Of a DNA stretch of 64,000 nt, positions 1 through 12,283 are shown piece by piece. This stretch comes from Ipomoea triloba (taxonomy: Eukaryota; Streptophyta; Magnoliopsida; Solanales; Convolvulaceae): contig NC_044927.1 of NCBI RefSeq assembly GCF_003576645.1, positions 17,693,474 through 17,757,473 on the forward strand, in the 5' to 3' direction. The stretch's first letter is position 1. Every line of letters begins with the position of its first letter. Both the position numbers and the translations under genes were made by a program. The notes beneath the pieces are model-generated. The model searched no databases, was not told where the DNA came from, and saw only the letters and a program-made list of their open reading frames with translations.

Positions 1-147
1 TTCCGAGTTGAGCTCAAGTTACCCGGTTGTATTTTCGCTCTTAGTTTACTTGTCGAACTTACATTGATTCCTATCTTTCGAGACTTAGGGGATTCTAAAA
101 TACATTTTGGTATCATCAAAACCTAATACATTATGTTCCTAACACAT
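1..147. other. Unassigned left edge
   Basis: AT-balanced sequence with no ORF of note. It changes near 148 into GC-richer sequence of organelle character, so this is probably the flank of that insertion or of the adjoining retroelement. No specific feature seen. Confidence 0.3.
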
Positions 148-1300
<1,153 letters not shown>

Positions 1301-1304
1301 TTAC

Positions 1305-2371
1305 TGCCCTAAGAGTGAGTTGAACTATTCCAAGCATATGTACACGGGGTCATACGCCTCAAACTTTTATAGAGCTCTCCTGCCTTTAGAGCATCTATAA
1401 ACATCACAACAACGGATTTATCGTCTATATTTTCCATGTCTGCCTCCTTCGTTCGCCAGCGGACCAGGAATTCTGTTAGAGATTTGTCGGCCCCCTTTTT
1501 CACGGTAGTGAGGTGCGTAAAATGCTTTCGACCCTTCTTTCCTCTCATGAAACGGGTAATAAATTTCACCGCCAGGTCATGAAAGGAATCAATAGAGTTA
1601 CCCTTCAGATTAGTGAACCACCGTTGAGCTTGCCCCGCCAAGGTGGAGAAAAATGCCCAACACATCGTTGCTTCGGAATATCTTACTAGCATCATGGTGG
1701 CTTGATAAGCCGTGACGTGCTCCTGAGGGTCTTCCAAACCGTCGAAACATTTGACGCTCGGGGGCTTGTAGTTAGGAGGGAGGGGCTCCCTCATTATCCT
1801 CCGAGTGAACGGTGGGGTTACCGTGATCTTAGGTACCTCTGGGAGGTCAATGTGTTCCTTCCACTGGAATAGTTCAGCGATCTTGGCGTCTACCTCCTTC
1901 GCCCAACCCTCAGGTGGGGTAATCTTCGTTTGGGAGGGGCCCGCGAACCCACCGTGAGCCCCTTTCGCCATTGGGGTTTGATACGTACTTTCACCTTCTG
2001 ACTCCTCGGCAGATCGGGGAACCTTCTCGAGAATCTCATTTCCACGCTCAAATTCTCGGTCGATGGAAGCTCGGAGGCTTCTCCTTGTGCTACGCTTAGC
2101 CTGGGGTAAGCTACGCCTACCCTCGAGGTTACCAGGGCGTAAGGTCGCGGATTTGCCCCAGAAGCCCGTTCACGGTGTTAGCGACCTCGCGGTGTACTAG
2201 GACAGCTTCAACCTCCGGCGGGGTAGAGTAGGCTCTGTTAGTTCATCTTTCGGGTCCTGCCATTTTGACGGGGGCGCCTTCGCTTCTGAATGGAGGCAGA
2301 GCTTGCCTAATAATATCTCGCATTCCCACATTGACCCCACGGGGTGAATTAACGCTTTGCGACTCGACCAT
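1305..2371 (-). pseudogene. Ty3/gypsy gag fragment
   Basis: From an ATG at 2371, about 60 nt after a primer-binding site, the minus strand reads MVESQSVNSPRGVNVGMRD and then breaks by a stop and a frame change. The frame open from 1971 to 1309 holds the retrotransposon gag core: VKCFDGLEDPQEHVTAYQ, then WAFFSTLAGQAQRWFTNLK, then SFHDLAVKFITRFMRGKKGR and SLTEFLVRWRTKEADMENI. This is the structural capsid protein of an LTR retrotransposon. The gene is cut off near 1300 where organelle-like DNA begins, so the zinc knuckle, protease and polymerase are missing. Confidence 0.85.
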
Positions 2372-2433
2372 TTTGGCGTACTTGGGTTTGTACAGGGACT
2401 GATAGAGACTAGAAACGTGAGTTTTTTGCAGCG

Positions 2434-2453
2434 ATTCCCACAGACGGCGCCAA
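2434..2453 (-). other. Primer-binding site of the left gypsy element
   Basis: On the minus strand the sequence reads TTGGCGCCGTCTGTGGGAAT directly after the LTR end. This is the standard TTGGCGCCGTC-type PBS of plant Ty3/gypsy elements. It fixes the orientation of the element and the inner LTR boundary. Confidence 0.85.
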
Positions 2454-2589
2454 TGATGGTTTTATCGGGACCGCTCCAAGAAATGGCGATCCAAATAATA
2501 AATAAATAAATAATGGGGGGACTAGTAAATAAATACAATAAATAAGGAACTTAGGGACTAACTAATAAATAAATAATAAAAAAATACCC

Positions 2590-2665
2590 AACCATGTTGC
2601 CACTAAGACTCGAACCCAGGCACACCAACCAAGGGAGAAAAACCTAACCACTGAACTATTGAGTA
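2590..2665 (-). repeat. tRNA-like SINE head within the LTR
   Basis: On the minus strand an A box (TAGTTCAGTGG, 2648-2658) is followed 31 nt later by a B box (GGTTCGAGTCT, 2606-2616). Both fit the RNA polymerase III internal promoter consensus. A T-rich tail follows, as in plant SINEs. It may be a SINE inserted in the LTR leader or a tRNA-like segment native to the LTR. Confidence 0.55.
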
Positions 2666-3195
2666 GATCGTGATTTGAGAGATGCCTGGTATGGACCAGA
2701 CCCCCGCCTTTTATATTGTTGATGGGTCACTTGGCACCCTCCACGTGTACGGAATCAAGATGGCGCCAATCCCCCACCAAACACACGTCCCACGCCTTCC
2801 CATCATGAAAGCCCCCACCATCCACCTGCATGGGTCTTCGGTCAAACTCCGCGGAAAAAGGCACGAAGGACACGACGCGAGGCACCCGCGAGCATGCCCA
2901 CCCGGGGCGGTGGTGAACTCCGCCGCCCCCCTACGCGTGCTATTGCACCCGGTGGCGACTTAGCAATCGTCACCAAGCGCGACGGGGTGCACTGGTTGTG
3001 CGCTGAGGGGCGCGACTAGCGCGCTTGGGGCGCCACGGCGCCCCTCCAGGGATTGGCGACTGGCGACTGGCGTGCACTGTTCATTCTCCTTGCTTGCACT
3101 GTTCATTCTCCTTGCTTGCACTGTTCCTTGCGCGCACAGGTCAACTTCATAGCATTCACCATTCTTCCTTCCATATCCATACCCCTTGGAGTCGC

Positions 3196-3440
3196 GTCAC
3201 TCCTCCTGCCCACTCCATAACCGTCATGTCACTCCCCCTACCCACTCCATAACCATCATGTCACTCCCCCTACCCATTCCATAACCGTCATGTCACTCCT
3301 CCTACCCACTCCACCATGTCACTCCCCCTACCCACTCCATAACCGTCATGTTACTCCTCCTACCCACTCCATAACCGTCATGTCACCCTTCCTACCAACT
3401 CCATAACCGTCATGTCACTCCTCCTACCCACTCACTCCAT
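3196..3440 (+). repeat. Minisatellite, about 34-bp unit
   Basis: Roughly seven imperfect tandem copies of a pyrimidine-rich unit containing CCCACTCCATAACCGTCATG. One unit is shortened. It lies in the distal U3 part of the left gypsy LTR. A shorter tandem repeat with GCACTGTTCATTCTCCTTGC precedes it at about 3074-3130. Confidence 0.9.
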
Positions 3441-3550
3441 TGCGCTTGTCTTGCGCCACCTTGACTCTTGTCTCACACCCCTCATTCTTTGGGCTTGACC
3501 CCAACCAAAAAAATTGGGCCCATATCCCATAACCCCATCAATATTCATTT

Positions 3551-3825
3551 CACTACAGAGTGATTCTCTATGTAATGAAATGAATTTTTTTATTGGCTGC
3601 TTCTAGTTTTCCAACCACTAGTGGTAGGAAAATTCAGACCCGCCGATTCTTCTACTAATCCTTTTTTTTTCGACAACTTTAGAAAAGGGGTTGCTATTTC
3701 CGACCACTTTCTCCGGTGGTCGGAAATAGCAATGAAGGTTATTCCAGATACCCAAATTGGTCGAAAAATGCATTTTCGACCACTTTCAAGTGGTTGGAAA
3801 TCCGTTGATTTCAAACCGTGTGTGA
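3551..3825 (+). mobile_element. CACTA-type terminal fragment
   Basis: Begins CACTACAGAG and carries subterminal inverted motifs typical of plant CACTA elements: TTTCCGACCACTTTC facing GGTGGTCGGAAA (3700-3728), and a second pair around CATTTTCGACCACTTTC. No transposase of this class is present. It joins directly to the hAT pseudogene at about 3825, so it is a truncated terminus or an element that captured hAT DNA. Confidence 0.55.
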
Positions 3826-4792
3826 ATCCTATGACAAAGATAATGACGATGAATACCATAATTTCTAGCACGCAAAACATGCTCTTGAATAATAGGATCA
3901 AACTCAACAAACATTTCAATTAGATCTAAAAAATTCCCATTGATTTCTCATTTGTTTCACGAAATGCCAAGTTATATTTAGAAAGATACTTTACAGCTGT
4001 AATAATCCTAAATAGTACTTTCCTCCAATATTCTTTTTCTTTCAAAAGTTTTTATTGAGCCACTTTATCAATTGTCTCATGTTTTTGTAATCTAAGACAC
4101 AACTCCATCCAAGTTGTCATATTAGTCATATGATCTACACTCGTTTCATGCTCTTTAAGTCTAAAACCAAGATGTGTCCAGTCCCTAAAACCTTCATTGA
4201 CCAAAACACCTTTTCCTATTCCATTTTTAAAAATCTTGCATAAAAAACAAAACACTTTGTCAAGTTCTTTTGAATATACAAGCCAATCTCGATCACACTT
4301 CTCTCCATTTGGCAAATATCTTGTATAAAATGCTAACAAAAATCTTCTAGAGAATTTATCTTTAAGACCTTTATTTATTGATAAATCTCTTTTAGGACCA
4401 TCTTTCACAAGAATATCTATTAATTTAGAATCAAGGGCATCCCAATTTCTTGGATCATATATTTCAAATAAAAGCGAATCATTTGGTTTATCATTGTGAC
4501 TAACATCATCTAAACAACTATCAACATTCTTATTATTTTCACTGTCACAATGATACCTATCATCGTTGTGCACATTATCATTTAAATTTTTTCTAATCTC
4601 ACAATCATCTTGATCTTCTATATGAAAATTAGCATCTAACAATTTTTCCTTGGCATCATCTTTTTGCACATCTATTTAAGTTTCTTTTATAATGAAATTT
4701 TCAAGAGCTCTTTTTTTAGATTGAGTTAGTTGCTCAATTCTTCTTTTCTTTTTACGCTTCTAAAACCCAAATGAATATTTTTTAGAAGACAT
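3825..4792 (-). pseudogene. hAT-family transposase with TTF-type zinc finger, decayed
   Basis: The frame starts at an ATG at 4792 (MSSKKYSFGF) and is broken by in-frame stops at 4760-4762, 4676-4678 and 4052-4054. The main body has YDPRNWDALDSKLIDILVKD, then RRFLLAFYTRYLPNGEKCDR, then VFCFLCKIF and GFRDWTHLGFRLKEHETSVD. This is the N-terminal TTF zinc-finger region of MYM-type hAT transposases common in plants. Beyond the third stop the homology continues (EKEYWRKVLFRIITAVKYL, LAFRETNEK), then a one-base frame change near 3930 restores NGNFLDLIEMFVEFDPIIQE. It ends near 3825 at CACTA-like sequence; the catalytic and dimerisation regions are absent. Confidence 0.8.
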
Positions 4793-5300
4793 AATTATAA
4801 AATCCTAAAGAAAAAATAAGAATTTATTTAGTAACTCTATGAATAAATAATTAATCAAGAAACAAATTGTTGAATATATTATTTTGAAATCAGAATTATT
4901 AAGTCATGTAAATAAAACAGTAAACAAAAATTGTGAAATATTTAGTAATTTTAATTACCAAAAATTGAAGAACTTTAGAATTTGTGACTTTGTTTGGTCA
5001 AGAAGAATTGAAAAATTATGTCGAGTTGCATCTATCGTTTGTTGTTTGTATCAATTGTGTATTTGCGTGCTACGGCTGCCTGTTGAGATTGGGTGATTGG
5101 CATCTGTCTGTCGCTGCTATTTGTGAATTGTGAGATTTGGTTGCGCACTAGCTTGTGGACTTGCGTCGATCCGCTGAACGAAAAGCCGAACAAAATAGGG
5201 TTGCGCTTAAAGAGTTAAGGCCGGGCTATTTGCTATTGCTGTTTAATTGATTATGCCTTATATATTGTATACACAATACATATAATATATTTTTTTAAAT

Positions 5301-5341
5301 ATGGGGCACCCCAAAATTGGGGGCCCTTTGTAAAGGCCCTG
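5301..5341 (-). repeat. Probable hAT terminal inverted repeat
   Basis: On the minus strand the sequence starts CAGGGCCTTTACAAAGGGCC and runs into CCCCAATTTTGGGGTGCCCC. CAGGGCC starts are typical of this hAT group, and the position 0.5 kb upstream of the transposase start suits the 5' end of that element. The partner terminus was lost with the 3' part of the gene. Confidence 0.5.
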
Positions 5342-6047
5342 GATATATATTATGATTATATAGCTGTTCCTAAGAAAATCGGGGTTATGTGCAAAAGTCC
5401 AACATGATCTCTTTCTATAATTGTAAACTAGTAAGATAAAATTATAAACAATTCTAATATTTGAAAATTTACATTTATTTGATTATAAGATTAGTGTAAA
5501 AGTATCTCCAATAATTAATTGAATAATATATGACTCAATTTTCTGCAAATGTCTTGAAAAAATCAATATTGTCATAAGATTTAGATAATTATATTATTAC
5601 TAAAATAAATATGGGAAACAAAGGGAAAATAATTTAAAAAAAACATTAAGATGTGAAAACAATTACAATCAAACCATTTTTTAATGTTGTTATGAATTAC
5701 CTTATTTAGAACTGTTTTGTTCCTATATATGATTTAGGTAATTCTTTTATTGTAAAATAAATATGTTTGAAATGAAAAAAATTAGGTAATAGTCTAGAAT
5801 TAAAAATACTTGGAATCAAAACATGAGTAATTTAATTACTACTCTAGTAAATTGGTGTTATAAAGTAAAAACGATAATAAATTTTATAACAATTATAATA
5901 TTAAAATATGATAATATAATAAGGTCAAATTTTAACAAGTTTTAAAAAACTTCTTTGTGTATAATGTTTGCTATTGAAGTTGTTCTATTGCTTTCACTGC
6001 CACAAATCGATGTTTTTTACCCATTTGAAGTAGTGACCCTTGAAACT
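5342..6047. other. AT-rich intergenic DNA
   Basis: Low-complexity AT-rich sequence with no long ORF, no terminal repeats and no recognisable motif. I see nothing further in it. Confidence 0.6.
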
Positions 6048-6156
6048 ACAAAGGCTATGTTTAGCAAACGTAGCTGAAAACTGAAAAGCTATAAGTTCAA
6101 TGCTGAAATTTGAAGAGCTGTTAAGTTTAAAAGTGTTTAGTAAAATTAGCTTGCAC
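6048..6156 (+). mobile_element. Truncated hAT-type MITE
   Basis: Contains the phrases common to plant hAT MITEs: GGCTATGTTTAGCAAACGTA at the left, AGCTGAAAACTGAAAAGCTA, and AAAGTGTTTAGTAAAATTAG at the right. The terminal repeats are degenerate and no clean target duplication is visible. Confidence 0.4.
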
Positions 6157-6345
6157 CTCAGCACTGTGCTGAGGGAGGCACAACCGAGGTTTTTTTTTTT
6201 TTTTTGCACCTCGGCACAAAGCTGAGGTGCGCTCCAGCACTGTGCCGAGGGCTTGCACCTCGGCACAGCCGAGGTTTTTTTTTTTTTTTTGATTTTGCAC
6301 CTCGGCACAGAGACGAGGTGTGCCTCGGCACTGTGTCTCAGATTG
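6157..6345. repeat. CCTCGGCAC hairpin and poly-T repeat cluster
   Basis: Repeated GC-rich inverted units such as CCTCGGCACAGCCGAGG and CCTCGGCACAGAGACGAGG alternate with T runs of about 15. Neighbouring units differ slightly but keep pairing arms. The cluster sits at the point where the copia element is truncated. Confidence 0.7.
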
Positions 6346-6359
6346 TCCAGAAATAACAT

Positions 6360-8965
6360 CTAGCATGGAAGGTAGTACGGGTGAATGTTGGGGACTTTGG
6401 TTTGGAGGATGAATGTGACTATGATTTGAGGAGGTACGAGGATTATTAGATGGTGATTCTGGTGGGGAGGACAATGCAAGCAAAATAGGAGAATTTTGGT
6501 TAGCATGATGAATGGGAGTATTATTTTCTGGTGCAGAAGACATTGTAGGCAAAATAGGAGAACTTTGGTTAGCATGATGAATGGTCGTGTTATTTTCTGG
6601 TGTAGGTGTGTTGGATTGTATACTGCCATAGGTGCTACAGGAATCCGGGTATTAAATGGAGTAGTATTTGCAAACACATGAGGATTTAATACACCATTGG
6701 GGCCCTCAGGAAGACCTGCAGGTGAAGAACTATGACATGACATTAGTGTATGAAAAGGAAACACATCGACTATAAACTGAACATGACGAGAGAGATAAAC
6801 CCGCTCAGTACTAGGATCAAGACACTTATATGCTGACTGAGAAGTAGAATATCCCAAAAACACACAAGATTTTGAGCGAGGATGAACCTTAGTTTTTGTG
6901 TAGGGACGTAACCACAGATAACACAAACACCCAAACGGTTTTAGTTTTTCATAATTTGGTGTGGTGTTGAATAGAACTTGTATGGGTGTTTTATTATGTA
7001 AGACAGGAGTAGGCAAACGATTTATCAAGTAGACAGCTGTTTGGAATGCATACGACCAATAACTGATTGGCATCGACGCAAAGTGATGTGATGTAACGAT
7101 AAACCAATTTCTGCTATATGTCTGTGACGTCGTTCTGCCGTCCCATTATGTTCAGGTGTTTGAATGGGGCTTGTGAGATGGGATATTCCACAAGTATTGA
7201 ATAATGGAATTAGCTTTTGAAACTCTACCCCATTATTTGAGAACACAGAAATAATTTTGTGATTTAAACAATTTTCAACTAATTTTTTGAACTGGGAAAA
7301 AACAGTGTATACATCAGATTTATGCTTTAGTGGATAGCCATATATACTTGCTATAATGATCCACAAAGATAACATAGTAAAAATACCCCTCGATAGATTT
7401 TTGTGTAGAACTCCAAACATCAGTGTAGACTAGTTCCAATGGTTTAGTGCTAACCAAGGAATTTTCAGAGAAGGGAAATTTATGACTTTTATGAAGTGAA
7501 CATGAGGGACAATGAAAGCTACTGACTAAATCTGAAGTAACATTATTGTTTTTCAAGACTTTGGCAAGAACCTTATTTGACGGATAACCTAAGATATGGT
7601 GCTAATTAGCAATTGTTGTTTTAACGGTGGTATTAACTTGCGGAGGACAACTTAATGGAGCACAATACACGTCATGTACGTTCTTCCCCACATTAGAGGC
7701 GCCCCGTGGATTGATCCTTCACAAGAAAATAAGAAGAAAAAAATTCAACAGAAACATTATTAGTTTTGCATAACTTGGATATAGAAATTAAATTCTTTTG
7801 CAATTTAGGGACGCAAAGAACATTTGAGAGAGTGAGAGAACGATGTGATGTGGGTAGGATAGCATGGCCAGTGTGTGTTATTTCAAGACTTTTACCATCT
7901 CCTAGGTGAATTTCATTTGGTCAACCACATTCCTTAAATTGTCTCAATGTTGCAGGGTTGGAAGTTGCATGGTGGGATGCTCCAGAATCAAACAACCATG
8001 GTTGTTGTGTTGATGTTGATGTCATAGTGGTGTTTACCACTGGATTTTGAACGGATCGACTATCAGTTGAAACATTATTGTCCCGTAGAAAACGCATTAA
8101 TTTCCTACACTCTCGTGTTTCATGCCCAACCAAGGTGCAAAAACGGCAAACAACATTTCTCCGTCCAGGTCGATAAGAATTTTGATGCTGCCATGACTGG
8201 CGAAATGGAGCAGAACCCATTTCATTTTGATGGTTGCCGGTATTTCTGTTTGAACTGAAGTTGGATCTACTGGGTTGATTTCTCCGGTTCTGTTTCTAAG
8301 TGACATTAGCAGTAGCAAGCAATGTCTGTCTAGCTTCAATATTTTCTTTGTGTTGGCGCTCATGATCAGTGAGAACATCAGAAAGTTCTGCAAAGGAAAT
8401 AGGTGGTCGTACATGAAGAGCGGACACTAAGGAATCATATTCTTCTCCTAGTTGTGTCATGATATGTACCACCAAGTCTTCCTCGCTAATAGGGCTCTGT
8501 GCTAATGCAAGTGCATATGCAATTGAACGCATTTCCTGCATATACTCAATAACAGGACGCCCATCTAGCGGATTTTTTGCTAATTTCGCTTTGAGCAATA
8601 CAATACGGGAACGGGATGAACTAACATAACTAGCAGTCAAGCGTTCCCAGGCCTCACGGGCTATTACAGCAAAGGATATCAATGGTTGAATTGTATCGAA
8701 ACAGCTACCCAGAATGGCGCTGACGATAACTTGATCTTGCCTGTACCAAGTGGTATAACAAGGATTGGATGTGGTGAGCGCTGCATCAAGAAACTGTGCA
8801 GGTAGGTTGGATGGTACCATCAATATATCCTACAGCAAGGTCTAATCCAATGAGAGAGGATTGAAAGTGCCTTCTCTATACGGAAAAATTAGAGTATGTT
8901 AGTTTAATAGGAAAGTTCGTAGGGGCATTTAGCTGAATAACAATTGCCTGGGCTGTGATCGACAT
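6360..8965 (-). pseudogene. Ty1/copia gag-protease-integrase remnant, RT missing
   Basis: Gag starts at an ATG at 8965 (MSITAQAIVIQLNAPTNFPI) and continues in shifted frames through YTTWYRQDQVIVSAILGSCF and AREAWERL, the UBN2-type copia gag. The protease active site is seen as WLFDSGASHHAT near 7975. Gag-pre-integrase and integrase follow: FHCPSCSLHKSHKFPF, then PLELVYTDVWSS, YYVIFVDHYSKYIWL, NNGVEFQ and EHNGTAERRHRHI. The integrase C-terminal part includes LPTPVLHNKTPIQVLFN and GCLCYLW. The frame ends in low-complexity linker sequence near 6360, so reverse transcriptase, RNase H and the 3' LTR are absent. Several frameshifts and stops make it non-coding as a whole. Confidence 0.92.
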
Positions 8966-9018
8966 ATCCAAAAGCGAGGAAAAAAAATTCAAGTTCTCGT
9001 TGGCGTAGGAGTATGTTA

Positions 9019-9032
9019 GGCTCTTGATACCA
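9019..9032 (-). other. Copia primer-binding site
   Basis: Minus strand TGGTATCAAGAGCC, one inserted base away from the TGGTATCAGAGCC sequence complementary to initiator methionine tRNA. It abuts the LTR end. Confidence 0.85.
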
Positions 9033-9336
9033 TGTGAAGTATTTAGGAAGAAAACTCAATGTATTATTGATTCCATGCACAGACTTTTATACAAGAATTA
9101 TACAGAGATAAAAGGCAACCCTGTAGTTACGGTAACAACCACAGAGACTAGCTCAAATAACAAAACAAATAAATAGGAACCAACCAACACTAACATTAAT
9201 CTTTATTACACTCTTCTAGATAAGCAGAGGACCTCGCAAACAAGAGGTTGAAACCCTAGCCTCCTCTAGACTTTCAGTGAATTTCCTCCAGACTTTTGTG
9301 CCCTTCTCTCTTCTGAAGCCTTGTTACACTCCAACA
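9033..9336 (-). mobile_element. Copia 5' LTR (304 bp)
   Basis: On the minus strand it starts TGTTGGAGTGTAACAAGGC at 9336 and ends CTTCACA at 9033, next to the PBS. A TATA-like TGTATAAAAGTC lies about 70 bp before the inner end. The size is normal for a copia LTR. The flanking pentamer on the right is ACATC; the matching left flank has been lost. Confidence 0.85.
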
Positions 9337-9339
9337 ACA

Positions 9340-9560
9340 TCATCAATATTAAGAGCAATTAAATTGTCGCGTATCCACTCGGCAAAGGAAGAATATCCTT
9401 CAGGGTTAAGCACTGTGTTCATTCTAGACCAACATTCCTTCGATAATTTGCAGGAGACTAAAGCCGAGTCTGGTTCTTCCAAACAGAGATGGGCAGTCCA
9501 CTCTTCTGAGCTGTAGGAGATTGGCAGTAGGAAGACAAGAAAATATTCACTTTTAATTTG
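9340..9560 (-). pseudogene. Possible LINE-type RT zinc-binding region fragment
   Basis: An open minus frame reads SSEEWTAHLCLEEPDSALVS, then LSKECWSRMNTVLNPEGYSS and FAEWIRDNLIALNIDD. The spacing of the AHL/SKECW/FAEWI elements resembles the zf-RVT domain after the reverse transcriptase of plant non-LTR elements. It is short, some cysteines are not where expected, and it is cut by the copia LTR. The assignment is tentative. Confidence 0.35.
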
Positions 9561-9604
9561 GGGGGATGTTAAGTTTCCAGAATATATTTAAACTCATTAT
9601 CAGA

Positions 9605-9915
9605 TGAAGCTTTTGGGAATGTGAAAGAAAGAATTTGTTCTTCCGACGTAAAGAATTCTTCCAAGAATTCCAAACCCAAGCTTTGTAAAAAAGTGCGTAC
9701 AGTACTTTTATGTTTACGAGCTAAAGTTTGAGCACAAGAAAGTCGAAGTATATACTCTATTCGATACAAACTCCTTTTTTTTGGAAGATCCACTATAATA
9801 ATGAAAAAATTTTCTGTATTTACGCCCAAACCGTTCAATAATATCAGAATCTGATAAATCGGCCCAAACCGATTTACTAATGGGATTCCCTAGTACATTA
9901 CAAAATTTAGAATAA
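9605..9915 (-). pseudogene. matK: Plastid matK C-terminal fragment
   Basis: The minus strand encodes [20 protein letters not shown] and [20 protein letters not shown], then [20 protein letters not shown] and [20 protein letters not shown], ending [17 protein letters not shown]. This is the domain-X region of maturase K, the group II intron splicing factor of the plastid trnK intron. An extra A in the A-run at 9775-9782 shifts the frame between the two halves. Homology begins at KFCNV and stops after PKASS, before the expected C-terminal RGRIWYLDI part. Many replacements relative to normal matK suggest an old transfer to the nucleus. Confidence 0.9.
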
Positions 9916-11978
9916 AAATCAGCGCAATATTAGGTTAATACATACCTATTACTGAACATTGCTAAAGAGCCAGAGATCAAAATACTAGCCTGCTTAACAC
10001 GAGCTCCAACAAAATTAAATATGCTAAAGGGATTAAAAGAAAAAAATGCATAAATATTATATATATGGACCAACCACAAATATAGAGAATACTTGGGCCA
10101 CTAATTTTGCATGAAAACTGCATAACTGAACCAGTGAGATAGCAGAAGATCCCGTAAGTGATGGAGGCTTCGACAACTCAGACTTTGGGTTAGCAGAATA
10201 TGCTGAAGGAAACCTACAAAGTGATTGATCACTAAGAAATTAAAAGAAGAAGTTTCATAAAACAGACACCTGAAAAGCTAGAATGATGAATAACCACAGC
10301 AGAGTTGCATCAAACATTAACATCAGATCGAATGCAGTTTAAGGACAGAGAGACCATATTTATTAATAAGCTAATGGGTCACCACCAAACAGAATATTAA
10401 CATTGAAAAAAGATATACAGTTTGGAGAAATACAACTGAAGGAAGGCCCTTCAATGAACACTATTAAGCACAAGAGACGAGAAACAATGAGGTGAGATCG
10501 ATCTTTTGTATCCTCATTATTCTTTAAATAAGCAACTTTTGCATTGTCAATTTAGTAAAACTATAAAAATACAAAAATTTTAACTTTAATTCTCATTTTG
10601 AAAATTGCTTAACATTTTCCACTTTGAGGCCTTAGCTTGCACGTTCCATTTTAATTCACTGATCACTATCTCAAGGTCAAGGACATTTAGATACAATTTC
10701 CGGCCTTAAAGTTTTAAATTTTCCATCTGCATAACCATTGAAAATAAAAAAGGCTAATAACCAAAATCTAGAATGGACTTATGAAAATATCAGACAAAAG
10801 TAGATCAGAGAGATCTCATCATCAAAATCGACACCGCATGCACTGTACTCTGCAGCAATATAATGTTTGGGATCAAATCAGATGAGTCCATCACAGCATG
10901 CATGCAGCCAAATCCAAATCCTAGCATCGAATTTCACATATTAAACTAAAATACAAAAAGAAATGATAAATACAATTTGAAATCTCTCTCAGCTGATGGC
11001 GAGAATAGAATGAGCACATCGTACAAGTAGTGTCCATATCGCTGGACACTGATGGTGGGAGGGATCATCAGCGAGCTGAGATTGCAGAGAGTTAAAGAAG
11101 AGGGAGTGAAATGACTTGATGGACGAGTGGTCGAGCAGTACAAGAATGCGGCGATCCGTCGGATTATCAGGCAATTTATCGGATCGGACCAAATTAAAAG
11201 AAAGTGAAACTTGAGTAACAATCATCCTTACGATCCAATGGCGGCCATTGTTGGTGTAGAAGCCAGAATCGAACATGGCCACCATTGGTTCGTAAAGACG
11301 ATTGTTAAAGCTTGATCGTGTTTTGGTGCAATCTGTTGGACCAAGCCAAAGCAAAATCCATCCAGTGACCACATACCTTTAATGCTTTGGCCGATTCCAT
11401 CAGCTTTAAATTTGAAAATTTATGGATAAAAGAGACTCATATAGCTGGGCGAGAACGAGGGGTCTAAGTATCATAGCTCGGATTGGAAGGTGGGGAAAAA
11501 AATCACTCATGTCTAAGGAGAATGGAATGTTTAAAACACAGGCCAGGGCCTAAATGGTTTAAATGAAGCACAGAGGAGTTATTTTAGGTTATTGGAAACA
11601 GAGGGGGACCATTTACCGGAGAAGCCACCGCTTGGCATGGCAGTCACGGGTTAAATGAATTTGTATCGTTTTCTCAAATTAGGCTAACCAAATGCAAACA
11701 AGAACAAATATTTTGTGATTCAATTTTGCAATACAAACATACATACAAAAAAAGTTGTCTACTAACTCCTTCAAATAGAAATTTATAAATACAAATTACT
11801 TTTGTTTTGTACCATCAGTACAATAATTGATTATTATAAAATAATATATACAAGCATAAATTCATATTTAATATTAAAAACAATATCTTTACAGTTAATA
11901 AATTATAATGTATATTTATAAATAATGAGAAGAGTATTTCATACTTGTTATGTTTTAGTATATTGATGGAAATAATTA
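9916..11978. other. Intergenic sequence with one unassigned ORF
   Basis: No domain recognised. The longest frame is 127 codons on the minus strand at 10989-11372, without a known motif or coding-like neighbours. Base composition at about 10950-11400 is more balanced than the surroundings, so an exon or UTR of an unknown gene is possible but cannot be supported. Confidence 0.4.
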
Positions 11979-12237
11979 AAGGGTGTTGCTATTTCTACCA
12001 CACCATGGCCCATGGTGCAAATAATATTGAAATTCACAAAAGATTGTAAATTTCAATAACTTTATAGGAGGTATAAATGGCAATAAGGGTATAACTATGG
12101 CTATTTACACCGCCATGGTCAATTGTATTAATTAAACAAAGAAAAAGGTATTAGAATTATAATTAAAAAAAATGTATTGGAATAGAATGAATATTATTTA
12201 AACAAAATTAAATTGAATAACAATTTAAAATTTAAAA

Positions 12238-12280
<43 letters not shown>
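12238..12280. repeat. Poly-A and (TA)n microsatellite
   Basis: A run of A is followed by about 19 TA dinucleotides, adjoining the left end of the MITE at 12283. Confidence 0.95.

Positions 12281-12282
<2 letters not shown>

Positions 12283-12283
<1 letters not shown>

Larger units (their letters stand above)
2454..3540 (-). mobile_element. 5' LTR of the left gypsy element
   Basis: The minus strand begins TGATGGGGTTATGGGATATG at 3540 and ends in CA at 2454, directly before the PBS, giving an LTR of about 1.09 kb. A TATA-like box (ATATAAAAGG on the minus strand) lies at 2708-2716. Upstream of it is a CpG-rich stretch (about 2860-3060) and a minisatellite (3196-3440). A tRNA-like segment sits downstream of the TATA box. 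The outer boundary at 3540 is inferred from the TG dinucleotide and the adjoining CACTA-like sequence; no target duplication is available because the other end is missing. Confidence 0.6.

Noticed and set aside
3196..3440. Tandem array considered as a CRISPR array.
   Set aside because: Units are head-to-tail with no spacers, and the window is plant nuclear DNA.
10989..11372. 127-codon minus-strand ORF considered as a host gene exon.
   Set aside because: No motif, no supporting exons or splice pattern, and overlapping frames of similar length.
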